DNA of 64,000 nt, taken from assembly GCA_964601895.1 (NCBI GenBank), contig CAZROT010000002.1, forward strand, positions 62,001-126,000, written 5' to 3'. The DNA comes from CAZROT01 sp964601895. Lineage in GTDB: Bacteria > Pseudomonadota > Gammaproteobacteria > Enterobacterales > Enterobacteriaceae. The notes beneath the pieces were generated by a model, which was not told the DNA's origin, searched no databases, and worked only from the letters and a program-made list of their open reading frames with translations. Each line of letters starts with the position of its first letter. Position 1 is the stretch's first letter. This document shows positions 34,710-43,059 of the stretch, one piece after another. The position numbers were made by a program, and so were the translations under genes.

Positions 34710-34979
34710 TCAGTTAATAAATGCGGGTAGATTGCTAAACAACTGGCGCATGTAATCTGTCATTACCGTGAGCATCCAGGGGCCAAAAATGACAATGACA
34801 GCCGCGACGGCGAGAATTTTGGGGATAAATGACAGTGTCATTTCGTTTATCTGGGTTGCTGCCTGCAGGAGACTAATCACCAGACCACATACCAGTGCTG
34901 TCAATAAGAGAGGCGCTGCTATGGCAAGAGCCGTTTTCATTGCATCGGTACCGAGCGTCATCACAGCTTCTGGAGTCAT
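34710..34979 (-). CDS. fliQ: Flagellar export gate protein FliQ
   Basis: This protein has 89 residues, exactly the family length, and two membrane helices. MTPEAVMTLGTDAMKTALAI and LLQAATQINEMTLSFIPKIL are FliQ signatures. It is part of the FliPQR complex in the MS ring. Confidence 0.97.
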   Translation of the reverse strand: MTPEAVMTLGTDAMKTALAIAAPLLLTALVCGLVISLLQAATQINEMTLSFIPKILAVAAVIVIFGPWMLTVMTDYMRQLFSNLPAFIN

Positions 34980-35012
34980 TTACTTAATTTCCGTATGAAT
35001 CTGGTTGTTAAT

Positions 35013-35807
35013 TTAACTGTAAAAACTTTGTGAGAGGGAACCGAGTATCAACTGCCAGCCATCCACCAGTACAAACAACATCAGTTTAAAAGGCAGGGAA
35101 ATGGTGATAGGAGGCACCATCATCATTCCTAGCGCCATTAACACACTGCCAACCACAAGATCAATAACTAAAAATGGAATTAAGATAGTAAAGCCAATCT
35201 GGAACGCGCTTTTGAGTTCGCTGGTGACATAAGCAGGTAACAGAATTCGCATAGGTACGGCTTCAGGCCCGGAGATGGATGATAAGTTTGCCAGACGTGC
35301 ATATAAGGCAAGATCAGTCTCACGGGTCTGGTTCAGCATGAATTCACGCAGTGGTTGAGCGCCTTTCTCCAGAGCAGTTTCCATACTGATTTTTTCCTGG
35401 CTTAGTGGCAAATAGGCGTCCTGATAAACTTTATCGAAAACCGGCGACATAATGAAAAAAGTAAGGAATAGTGAAAGCCCTAATATTATCTGGTTGGGTG
35501 GAGAAGAAGGGGTGCCGAGTGCATTACGCAGTAAACCTAATACGATGATAATACGCGTAAAACTCGTCATCATCAGCAAAGCAGCAGGTAACAGGCTTAA
35601 ACTGGTTAACAGAACGAGTGTTTGTACCGGTAATGACCAGCTCTGTCCTCCGCCAGCAAGTGGCTGACTGATGATACCAGGTAATTGCGCAAAGGCCATT
35701 GAAGGAATCAATACCATCATGGCGGTCAACAGGAAATAATAAACAATGCGCTGTCCGGAGTTGGAATTCAGCTGTCTGACAAAAATTAACTGATGAACAG
35801 GGATCAT
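35013..35807 (-). CDS. fliP: Flagellar export gate protein FliP
   Basis: This 264-residue protein matches FliP (245), the core of the export gate. A cleavable signal peptide ends at MAFA, preceded by an extra charged N-terminal stretch of about 18 residues. MMTSFTRIIIVLGLLRNALG and the C-terminal helices are highly conserved. The ATG overlaps the fliO stop. A later in-frame start would give a more typical length. Confidence 0.96.
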   Translation of the reverse strand: MIPVHQLIFVRQLNSNSGQRIVYYFLLTAMMVLIPSMAFAQLPGIISQPLAGGGQSWSLPVQTLVLLTSLSLLPAALLMMTSFTRIIIVLGLLRNALGTPSSPPNQIILGLSLFLTFFIMSPVFDKVYQDAYLPLSQEKISMETALEKGAQPLREFMLNQTRETDLALYARLANLSSISGPEAVPMRILLPAYVTSELKSAFQIGFTILIPFLVIDLVVGSVLMALGMMMVPPITISLPFKLMLFVLVDGWQLILGSLSQSFYS

Positions 35808-36253
35808 GCAGATTTTTCCGGATTTTTTATTATTTTTTGTAATAACTGGCCAAAATTAGTGGATTTCACTACTTCAGTTACTTTACCGTCGGCATCTTCT
35901 GGTGATTTTGCCAGCACGTGCAGCAACGTTATCTGATGCGCAGTGACTCCCAACACCAGCCATGTATTGGCAACTTCAACAATCAGCACGCGTTCCCGCT
36001 GCCCTACCTGGCAGGCGCCATGTACATGAAGCAACCTGCTATTTTTTACATGCTGGGTAAACCCCAGTTTACGCATCAGCCAGGCAGCACCGAGGATAAA
36101 CAGTACTACCAGTGCCAGCACAGTGCCCACCTGAGTTAACACTGAGCCGGGTGGGATAACCGTAACGGGTGGAATGACCTGGTGAGTTTCACTCTGAGTA
36201 ATGGCAGTATTACCACTGGCAACCGGAGTTGCTGGCGTTTGTATTGCTGTCAT
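35804..36253 (-). CDS. fliO: Flagellar export gate assembly factor FliO
   Basis: This 149-residue protein has one membrane helix at about residues 42-65 (TQVGTVLALVVLFILGAAWLM) and a small cytoplasmic domain with GACQVGQRERVLIVEV, typical of FliO. It is a little longer than E. coli FliO (121) through its Pro/Thr-rich N-terminus. It assists FliP ring formation. Start and stop overlap its neighbours. Confidence 0.93.
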   Translation of the reverse strand: MTAIQTPATPVASGNTAITQSETHQVIPPVTVIPPGSVLTQVGTVLALVVLFILGAAWLMRKLGFTQHVKNSRLLHVHGACQVGQRERVLIVEVANTWLVLGVTAHQITLLHVLAKSPEDADGKVTEVVKSTNFGQLLQKIIKNPEKSA

Positions 36254-36693
36254 TAGCGGCTCAGGCGGCGTATACGTTCGGAGGGTGTGATAATCTCAGT
36301 GATACGTATGGCATATTTTTCACCGACCACAACCACTTCACCCTGGGCAATCAGATAGTCATTGACCAGAATATCTAAGGGTTCGCCAGCCAGACCGTCA
36401 AGTGTTACTGCCGAGCCTTGTGACAGGCGCAGCAGGTCTTTAATGGTCATTTTTGTACGACCAAATTCGACACATAATTTGACCGGTATATCTGCAATAA
36501 GGTTAATATCCTGCAAGCTGTCAGGTCCTTTTTCAGGTGCCAGTGTCTGAAATACGCCTTCTGTAGTGGCATTTGATTTTTCTGCCATAATTTTCTGTTC
36601 ATCCAATGTCTTAACCGATGAGTCCTCTGATGCTGTTTTTTTTACGCCTGGTTTTTTCTTGATGTCATCAGACGGTGGATTGGGTTTGTTCAT
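36253..36693 (-). CDS. fliN: Motor switch protein FliN
   Basis: This 146-residue protein matches FliN (137). The SpoA-type C-terminal domain has VKLCVEFGRTKMTIKDLLRL and LDILVNDYLIAQGEVVVVGE. It forms the lower part of the C ring with FliM. The N-terminal 60 residues are charged and less conserved. Its start overlaps the fliM stop. Confidence 0.96.
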   Translation of the reverse strand: MNKPNPPSDDIKKKPGVKKTASEDSSVKTLDEQKIMAEKSNATTEGVFQTLAPEKGPDSLQDINLIADIPVKLCVEFGRTKMTIKDLLRLSQGSAVTLDGLAGEPLDILVNDYLIAQGEVVVVGEKYAIRITEIITPSERIRRLSR

Positions 36694-37685
36694 TCGGGCG
36701 ATTCCTCACTACAATCATTTAAAATGGGGTTAATCAACTGTTCAATACGCAAGGCATATTGCCCGTTTAATGTTCCATATTGAGCGGTCAGTACTGGCAC
36801 GTTATTCACATGACCCACCAGATGTTGAGGTCTTTCTATCGGTAATACATCATCAGGTTTCAGCTTTAGAATTTGAGACAGGGACAGGGGGATATCAACA
36901 AAGTGCGCAACCAGCTCTAACTCAGAATTTTGTATTTGCCTGGTCAGCATTCTGCGCCACTGATGATTTTCTTCTTCAGTGCCTGATACCTGTGGATTAA
37001 CCAGTAACTCACGTAAAGGTTCGAGCATGGAAAATGGAATGCAGATAATGCATTCACCGGTCAGGGTACCAATTTCAATTTTAAATACCGTACTAACGAC
37101 CATATCATTCGGTGACGCCGTGATATTGGTAAATTTTGCGCGTACTTCGGAGCGAACATAATGTACTGCATCCAGCTTATAAACCGTGCTCCATGCATGT
37201 TTATAAGCATCCAGCGCAATTGCCAGCATACGGTTGATGACGCGCTGTTCGGTTGTGGTGAATTCTTTACCATCGCCTTTGGTGGCAAAACGACCATCAC
37301 CACCAAACAGCCTGTCAACTGCAGTAAATATCATTCCGGGCTCGAAGACAAACAGCGCCTGACCTCGCAGGGGTTTCAGCTGTACCAGATTGAGGTTGGT
37401 GATTTGCGGAAGCTTTTGAGCAAATTCCTGGTACGACTGCATCTTCAGCTCACCGGTGGTAATGTCCGATGAGAGTTGTAATGAGTTAAACAGCCCCATA
37501 CGAAACTGCCGGGAAAAACGCTCATTGATAAATTCCAACCCATGCAGACGCTCACGGACAACGCGTTGTTGTGTGGACGGATCGTATGGCTTGATAGTGT
37601 TGTCGTCCTTCGCTGCTGTCGATTTAGGGCTACCAGAGGTACCTTTACCCCGATTTTGTGCTGCTGAAAGGATATTATCGGCCAT
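36690..37685 (-). CDS. fliM: Motor switch protein FliM lacking the CheY-binding N-terminus
   Basis: This protein of about 331 residues is clearly FliM: IKPYDPSTQQRVVRERLHGL, INERFSRQFRMGLFN, FGGDGRFATKGDGKEFT and TQYGTLNGQYALRIEQLINP are conserved. The middle CheC-like and C-terminal SpoA domains look intact, so it should still build the C ring. The N-terminus reads MADNILSAAQNRGKG, whereas enteric FliM has ILSQAEIDALLNG. The EIDALL segment that binds phosphorylated CheY is gone. The start could also be the ATG 6 bases upstream (37691), which overlaps the fliL stop. Confidence 0.96.
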   Translation of the reverse strand: MADNILSAAQNRGKGTSGSPKSTAAKDDNTIKPYDPSTQQRVVRERLHGLEFINERFSRQFRMGLFNSLQLSSDITTGELKMQSYQEFAQKLPQITNLNLVQLKPLRGQALFVFEPGMIFTAVDRLFGGDGRFATKGDGKEFTTTEQRVINRMLAIALDAYKHAWSTVYKLDAVHYVRSEVRAKFTNITASPNDMVVSTVFKIEIGTLTGECIICIPFSMLEPLRELLVNPQVSGTEEENHQWRRMLTRQIQNSELELVAHFVDIPLSLSQILKLKPDDVLPIERPQHLVGHVNNVPVLTAQYGTLNGQYALRIEQLINPILNDCSEESPE

Positions 37686-37690
37686 AATCA

Positions 37691-38170
37691 TTATCGCAAT
37701 ATAAACGCGGTAAACAACACATCGCTGATTACCAGATTGGCACGGCCTTGAAAATAAGGCTTACCAAGCTCAGTTTTAATTTGAGCGGCCAGCTTTTGTT
37801 TGCCATCTTCGGTAGATAATGAGCCTGCTTCCTGACGGGAAAAAAGCCGTAACAATCGACTACGTACTTCAGGTAAATTATTGCTGAGTTCGCTATGAGT
37901 AGGCTGATCCGGTAAACGTAATGTCAGACCGATATAAAGCACTCGTTCGGGATCGTTATCCGGATTAATCAGATTGACAGTAAAGGTGTCGAGAGGCATG
38001 TATAAAGGCGCTGCTAATTGTTCTGCAGGTTTAGCACCATCTGCGACACCTTCGTTTTTTAGAAGCTTGTAAAGTGCCCAGCCGCCATATCCGCCCATAA
38101 TAAGAATCAGCAGAATGATGAGAAAGAGCAATTTTTGGCTTTTTTTGATTGCATCAATATGTTCAGACAT
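37691..38170 (-). CDS. fliL: Flagellar basal body protein FliL
   Basis: This 159-residue protein matches FliL (154), with one N-terminal membrane helix (LLFLIILLILIMGGYGGWALY) and the periplasmic domain (YMPLDTFTVNLINPD, LYIGLTLRL). It surrounds or supports the stators. A gap of about 195 bases separates it from fliK upstream. Confidence 0.95.
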   Translation of the reverse strand: MSEHIDAIKKSQKLLFLIILLILIMGGYGGWALYKLLKNEGVADGAKPAEQLAAPLYMPLDTFTVNLINPDNDPERVLYIGLTLRLPDQPTHSELSNNLPEVRSRLLRLFSRQEAGSLSTEDGKQKLAAQIKTELGKPYFQGRANLVISDVLFTAFILR

Positions 38171-38365
38171 AGATAAGACAAGTCCCTATTACAGTTGCTA
38201 TCAATTATAGTGCAGAGGTGACCGGTAGCTTAATGCAAAACAATTGGTCACTGACACCTCATCTGCGTTCAATCGGTACTGAAAATCATTATCCTGTTTA
38301 TCTACTACCAACAATAGAAAGAATAGATAAAGGAAAGTGCTCCAGCTCAATCGTTTGTGCGCATT

Positions 38366-39508
38366 TTAAGCAAAAACATCAATGGCTTTGCTACCAGCAG
38401 CCAGCGCTTCCAGAGTTACGGAAGTTCCTAATGACTTCTGCTCCATCGGCTGCATTGTTATTCCTGTATGGTCATTACCTTCTCTGTTGTCAGAATTCTG
38501 CTCGCCCTGTTGCCATTGTGATGCCGTATCGCTGCTGACGGTACTTTGTCCTAAATGGATACCGCCTTCAGCCAGAGCATTACGTAAACCTGGCATAGCT
38601 GCTTCCAGCGCTGCTCGTACCTGACCCTGTGCTGATGCAAAATGTAATTGCGCCATATTATCTTCCAGGCTCAAACGTACATGGACTGTGCCCAAGTCCT
38701 GCGGATGCAGGCGTAACTGTGCATTTTGCTGACCATTACGGCTAAACAGTAAAATTTGTTGTCCCAGAGTTTGTTGCCATTCTTTGCTACCCAGCTGAGC
38801 GGTGAGTTCGGCGCTGGCGGGTGCGGTACTGGAAACGCCAGATCCAGTGAAAATTCCGTTACCAGGTAACAGCCCCGGTGAATTGATAATCTGCTGAAAA
38901 GGAATTTTTTCCTGTGCTGTATTGCTGGACGTGTCAGCAAAACGAGTAAGTTCAGCTGTATCAGCAGGCAATGCGTGGTTGTTTATGCGATTAAACCACA
39001 CTGATTCTGGCTCGATAACCGCCGGTGATTTAGTATGTAGCTGTAATTGTTCAGAGACAATTGCATTTGCTTTTTGAAGTTTCTTATCAGAAATATCCGC
39101 TGCTGTTTTGCCAGTACGCGTCTCCAGTGTATTGGCAATCTGGTGAGGTAACATGGCCATTAATGCCTGAATTTTCGCTTCATCGGCGGCAGCCGGCGGA
39201 TTATCGCTTACCTGATTTGCTGTCGCATCAGCATCAGCATTTAGTTTAAGGAGTATTGAGGTTTCCATGTCCCCTGAATCGGGAATATCAATATTAATAT
39301 CCGCCATCACCGCAGATTCTGTGTTTGCAAGGGCGCTGTCTTTTTCAGCCACTGATGGTGAGTTTTCGGACAATTTATCATTGAGTACGGTGGCAAATGC
39401 GTCTGGTTTATCTGTCTTATCAGCAAGCAATGTACTGTCTGTGTCAGATGAGACTATACTGGCACCGTTTGTTGGTGTAGCAATAGCGGCAGAGATATCA
39501 AGACTCAT
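38366..39508 (-). CDS. fliK: Hook-length control protein FliK
   Basis: This 380-residue protein matches FliK (375-405). The long N-terminal part is acidic and low in complexity, as expected for the molecular ruler. The C-terminal domain contains LRLHPQDLGTVHVRLSLE and ALPGLRNALAEGGIHLGQ-like residues, which contact FlhB to switch export specificity. Its start overlaps the fliJ stop. Confidence 0.94.
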   Translation of the reverse strand: MSLDISAAIATPTNGASIVSSDTDSTLLADKTDKPDAFATVLNDKLSENSPSVAEKDSALANTESAVMADINIDIPDSGDMETSILLKLNADADATANQVSDNPPAAADEAKIQALMAMLPHQIANTLETRTGKTAADISDKKLQKANAIVSEQLQLHTKSPAVIEPESVWFNRINNHALPADTAELTRFADTSSNTAQEKIPFQQIINSPGLLPGNGIFTGSGVSSTAPASAELTAQLGSKEWQQTLGQQILLFSRNGQQNAQLRLHPQDLGTVHVRLSLEDNMAQLHFASAQGQVRAALEAAMPGLRNALAEGGIHLGQSTVSSDTASQWQQGEQNSDNREGNDHTGITMQPMEQKSLGTSVTLEALAAGSKAIDVFA

Positions 39509-39963
39509 TTTATTACACTCCTGTATGAGTGACGTTGAGTGAACTCATCCATTAAGCGTTGATTCAGACAGTTTTCACGTTGTCGTTGCAGGCTTTTGGC
39601 GCGTTCCTGTAATGTTGTATACGCATTAAGCTGTTGTCGTTTTTTTTTCCAGTACGCTATGCTTTGTTCCACTTTCTGCGTACATTGCGTCAATTGTTGT
39701 TTATGCTTATCAATCGCCTGTTCCAGCATGTGGATAAATTGCTGATAGTTTTGCCAGCTGCTGGCCGTCATCCCATCGGTGAGTGCATTATTTAATTTTA
39801 GATGATATTCGTCCTGATAGTTGAGCAATAACGTCAATTGTTGTTCGGCGTGTCGCTGTGACTGCTGTACTGTTCCTAGTTGTTTATTGGCCTTTTTGAC
39901 AGCCTGCTGTGCCAGGTTATTTAGCATGAAAAGGTGTGATTGATTTCTCATTTTTTTCCTCAA
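39505..39963 (-). CDS. fliJ: Flagellar export chaperone-escort FliJ
   Basis: This 152-residue protein is almost wholly a coiled coil rich in Q and K, the fold of FliJ (147). It works with the ATPase FliI and the gate FlhA. Position between fliI and fliK confirms it. Confidence 0.93.
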   Translation of the reverse strand: MRKKMRNQSHLFMLNNLAQQAVKKANKQLGTVQQSQRHAEQQLTLLLNYQDEYHLKLNNALTDGMTASSWQNYQQFIHMLEQAIDKHKQQLTQCTQKVEQSIAYWKKKRQQLNAYTTLQERAKSLQRQRENCLNQRLMDEFTQRHSYRSVIK

Positions 39964-40001
39964 TCATTATAAATGGCAATAATCTGGCCGGTCAGTAATC
40001 A

Positions 40002-41363
40002 TCATGTTGACATCAGGTCATGTAAATGCTGACAGGAATCCATCCAGGTGCTGCGCTCCTGCATGCCCTGTTGCATAAAAGCCTGCATTTTAGGATAAAG
40101 TGTTATTGCCCGATCCAGAGTAGAATCGCTGCCCGGTACGTAGGCTCCTACACTGATTAAATCATGGTTGCGTTGGTAGCTGGATAACAGTTGTTTAAAT
40201 TCATTAACCTTGCGGTAATGTGTTTCGTCGACAAGCGCAGTCATTGCCCGGCTGACAGACGCTTCAATATCAATAGCGGGGTAGTGGCCTGCTTCAGCAA
40301 GATTACGTGACAGGGCCACATGACCATCGAGAATAGCGCGTGCAGTATCAGCAATGGGATCATTCTGGTCATCACTTTCAGTCAATACCGTATAAAATGC
40401 AGTCACTGATCCCCCATTAGTGCCATTGCCTGCCCTTTCAACCAGAGCGGGAAGTTTGGCAAAAACAGAAGGAGGATAACCTTTGGTTGCAGGTGGCTCG
40501 CCAATGGCCAGAGCAATTTCTCGCTGAGCCATCGCATAGCGGGTCAGCGAGTCCATAATCAACAGAACATGCTGACCCCTGTCGCGAAAATCTTCCGCGA
40601 TACGTGTTGCGTAAGTGGCTCCCTGTATGCGCAATAACGGAGAGACATCTGCGGGTGCTGCAATGACCACGGAGCGTGAGCGTCCTTCGGGACCAAGAAT
40701 GTTTTCAATAAAATCTTTAACTTCACGACCGCGTTCACCAATTAATCCAACAACAATGACATCAGCCTGGGTATAGCGTGCCATCATGCCAAGCAGAATA
40801 CTTTTTCCTATTCCGGAACTGGAAAAGAGTCCCATACGCTGTCCGCGGCCGACAGTAAGTAATGCATTAATGGTACGAATGCCTACATCGAGAACCTGGC
40901 TGATAGCCGTGCGTTGCAGTGGATTAATCGGGGTAGTGGTCAGGGGAGCGCGGTAATCTGTTTCTGGTGCCGGTAACCCATCCAGCGGTTTTGCGCTACC
41001 ATCCAGAACACGACCCAGAAGTTTCGGGCCCAGGGGAAGTTGTTTTGCGATAGAACTGGAATAAAGCCCATTACGGGCATAAACACGTGCACCAGGGACG
41101 ATGCCGTCAACGTTTTCCAGTGGCATTAAAAACATTTTTTGCCCATTAAAGCCAACTACTTCACATTCAATTTCTGTAATCTGCTCATCCAGTGCACGTT
41201 CTATCATGCAGCTGGCACCAATGGGTAGCTTCAGGCCTATGGTTTCCAGTATTAATCCTGTCGCGCGGGTCAGCCGCCCATAGTGACGTATGGTGGGTGA
41301 ATGGCTGATGCGCTGCTCCATGTCGTTAAGCGCGTTTATCCAGCGACCAAGGCGAGCGGTCAT
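40002..41363 (-). CDS. fliI: Flagellar export ATPase FliI
   Basis: This 453-residue ATPase matches FliI (457). Nearly all hallmark stretches are present: VIVVGLIGERGREVKDFIEN, LLIMDSLTRYAMAQREIAL, GEPPATKGYPPSVFAKLP and AGHYPAIDIEASVSRAMTAL. The P-loop reads SSSGIGKS near residue 180-188, where most FliI proteins have AGSGVGKS. The first position is therefore Ser instead of Ala/Gly, while GK[S] is intact. It directly follows fliH (TAAATG). Confidence 0.97.
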   Translation of the reverse strand: MTARLGRWINALNDMEQRISHSPTIRHYGRLTRATGLILETIGLKLPIGASCMIERALDEQITEIECEVVGFNGQKMFLMPLENVDGIVPGARVYARNGLYSSSIAKQLPLGPKLLGRVLDGSAKPLDGLPAPETDYRAPLTTTPINPLQRTAISQVLDVGIRTINALLTVGRGQRMGLFSSSGIGKSILLGMMARYTQADVIVVGLIGERGREVKDFIENILGPEGRSRSVVIAAPADVSPLLRIQGATYATRIAEDFRDRGQHVLLIMDSLTRYAMAQREIALAIGEPPATKGYPPSVFAKLPALVERAGNGTNGGSVTAFYTVLTESDDQNDPIADTARAILDGHVALSRNLAEAGHYPAIDIEASVSRAMTALVDETHYRKVNEFKQLLSSYQRNHDLISVGAYVPGSDSTLDRAITLYPKMQAFMQQGMQERSTWMDSCQHLHDLMST

Positions 41364-42074
41364 TTACACCTCTCCAGGTGCTGCAAGGCGGCACAGTTCA
41401 TGCCAGCGCGTTGCCAGACTGGCATCCAGCTCGCCTTCTTCGGCACTGACTTTACAGCCGCCGGGATGAAGGCGGCTATCGGCCAGGAGACTCCAGCCAT
41501 GAAGACTGAGTATGGCACCCAGCCGTTCTTCTACCAGAGCGAAATCATTGGGATGTACTCGTAACTGGGGTTTACCGCTCAACATGGGCTCCTGTTGCAG
41601 CAATTGCTGGATTTGGTTTAACAGGGCGGTACCATCGATGACAGCAGGCTGGCCGATAATCTGTCTGGCTGCTGTCAATGCCAGCTGCATTAAACGCGAG
41701 CTTATCACAGCGTCAAGGGCATTCAGTGTTTGTTGAAACTCAGCGAGTATATGCCGGTATTGTTCCGTAATTGATTGTTGTTGCTCCTGTGCTTCAGACA
41801 GGCCTTGCTGACGTCCTTCAGTCAAACCTTTCTGATAACCGGTATCAAAACTGTCCTGTTCCTGAACGAAATTTTGCTGATTTTGCTCAGAGTCAGATAA
41901 ATACAGACCACGCCCGTCAGACAAGACATTGTGCTCATCCGGCTTTTCTGCCTGTTCTTCGACATCATCTGCAAGCGCTACTTCTTCTGAACTGGATGGA
42001 GATGTTATCAATGTGGTCGCCAGATCGTTAAACGACCAGCGTTGCCAGGATTGGGCGTTAATCTGATCAGACAT
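41364..42074 (-). CDS. fliH: Flagellar ATPase stator FliH
   Basis: This 236-residue protein matches FliH (228), the regulator and stator of FliI. The Gln/Glu-rich coiled coil includes GYQKGLTEGRQQGLSEAQEQ, followed by the C-terminal domain with RVHPNDFALVEERLG and DSRLHPGGCKVSAEEGELDA. The ATG at 42074 overlaps the fliG stop by 8 bases, and GAGGAAG precedes it. Confidence 0.95.
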   Translation of the reverse strand: MSDQINAQSWQRWSFNDLATTLITSPSSSEEVALADDVEEQAEKPDEHNVLSDGRGLYLSDSEQNQQNFVQEQDSFDTGYQKGLTEGRQQGLSEAQEQQQSITEQYRHILAEFQQTLNALDAVISSRLMQLALTAARQIIGQPAVIDGTALLNQIQQLLQQEPMLSGKPQLRVHPNDFALVEERLGAILSLHGWSLLADSRLHPGGCKVSAEEGELDASLATRWHELCRLAAPGEV

Positions 42075-43059
42075 AGTCTTCCTCGGCGCCGCCAATGATT
42101 ATATCGCCACTTTCGACCAGCTTGCGTGAAGTTTCCAGAATGGATTTTTGTGCGGCTTCCACATCGGCCATACGCATTGGCCCGCGAGCCTCCAGATCTT
42201 CGCGTAAAAGTTCGCCTGCACGTCGGGACATATTCTTGAGAAATTTTTCGCGCAGCTCATCATTGGCGCCTTTCATAGCAACCAGTAATGTTTCTGGATC
42301 AATGTCTTGCAGTAAACGACGGATGCTGGCATCTTCCACGGAGCTAAAGTTTTCGAACAGGAACATCTGATCGATAATTTTTTGCGCCAGTTCATCATCA
42401 TAACCACGTACCGCATTCATTACGTCTTCTTCCTGCTGAGATTTCATCAGGTTGACAATTTCAGCAGCAGTACGGACACCACCTATTTTATTGCGTTTTG
42501 GATTCTGGCCACTGAGCATATTGTTGAGTACTTCAGTCAATTCAGCCAGTGCACTGGGTTGTATGCCCCCAAGGGTGGCAATTCGCAGCACGACATCATT
42601 ACGCAGGCCGGCATCAAACAGTTCAAGAATATCCACCGCCTGATTGCGTTTCAGATGAGCCAGAATGGTGGCGATAATTTGCGGATGTTCATCACGAATA
42701 AGGTCAGCAGCTGTGCCGGCATCCATTCTGTTTAATGCTTCCATACCCCCGGAAACCTGGTATGAGCCTAAAAGATCTTCAAGCAGCGTGTTGGCACGCT
42801 CTTCACCCATCGCTTTAATCAGCACTGAGCGCACGTACTCACGAGTATTAACGTTAAGGGTTGCGTATTTTTCCGATTCACTTTCGAATTCAACTAATAT
42901 TTCAACTAATTGATTCTGTGGTACCGGGCCAATTTTAGACATGGCCATGATTATTTTGGGGACTTCAGCAGGTGTGATGCATTTTAACACTTCAGCGGCA
43001 CGCTCTTCACCCAATGTCATTAACATCACAGCGCTTTTTTCAACTCCGGTCATGCTCAT
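42067..43059 (-). CDS. fliG: Motor switch protein FliG
   Basis: This 330-residue protein matches FliG (331). The middle domain has RDEHPQIIATILAHLKRNQA and the C-terminal torque helix reads LREDLEARGP. The charges corresponding to R281, D288 and D289 are kept as R, E and D, so torque transfer from MotA should work. ATG 43059 overlaps the fliF stop and gives the family N-terminus (MSMTGVEKSAVMLMT). Confidence 0.97.
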   Translation of the reverse strand: MSMTGVEKSAVMLMTLGEERAAEVLKCITPAEVPKIIMAMSKIGPVPQNQLVEILVEFESESEKYATLNVNTREYVRSVLIKAMGEERANTLLEDLLGSYQVSGGMEALNRMDAGTAADLIRDEHPQIIATILAHLKRNQAVDILELFDAGLRNDVVLRIATLGGIQPSALAELTEVLNNMLSGQNPKRNKIGGVRTAAEIVNLMKSQQEEDVMNAVRGYDDELAQKIIDQMFLFENFSSVEDASIRRLLQDIDPETLLVAMKGANDELREKFLKNMSRRAGELLREDLEARGPMRMADVEAAQKSILETSRKLVESGDIIIGGAEEDYV

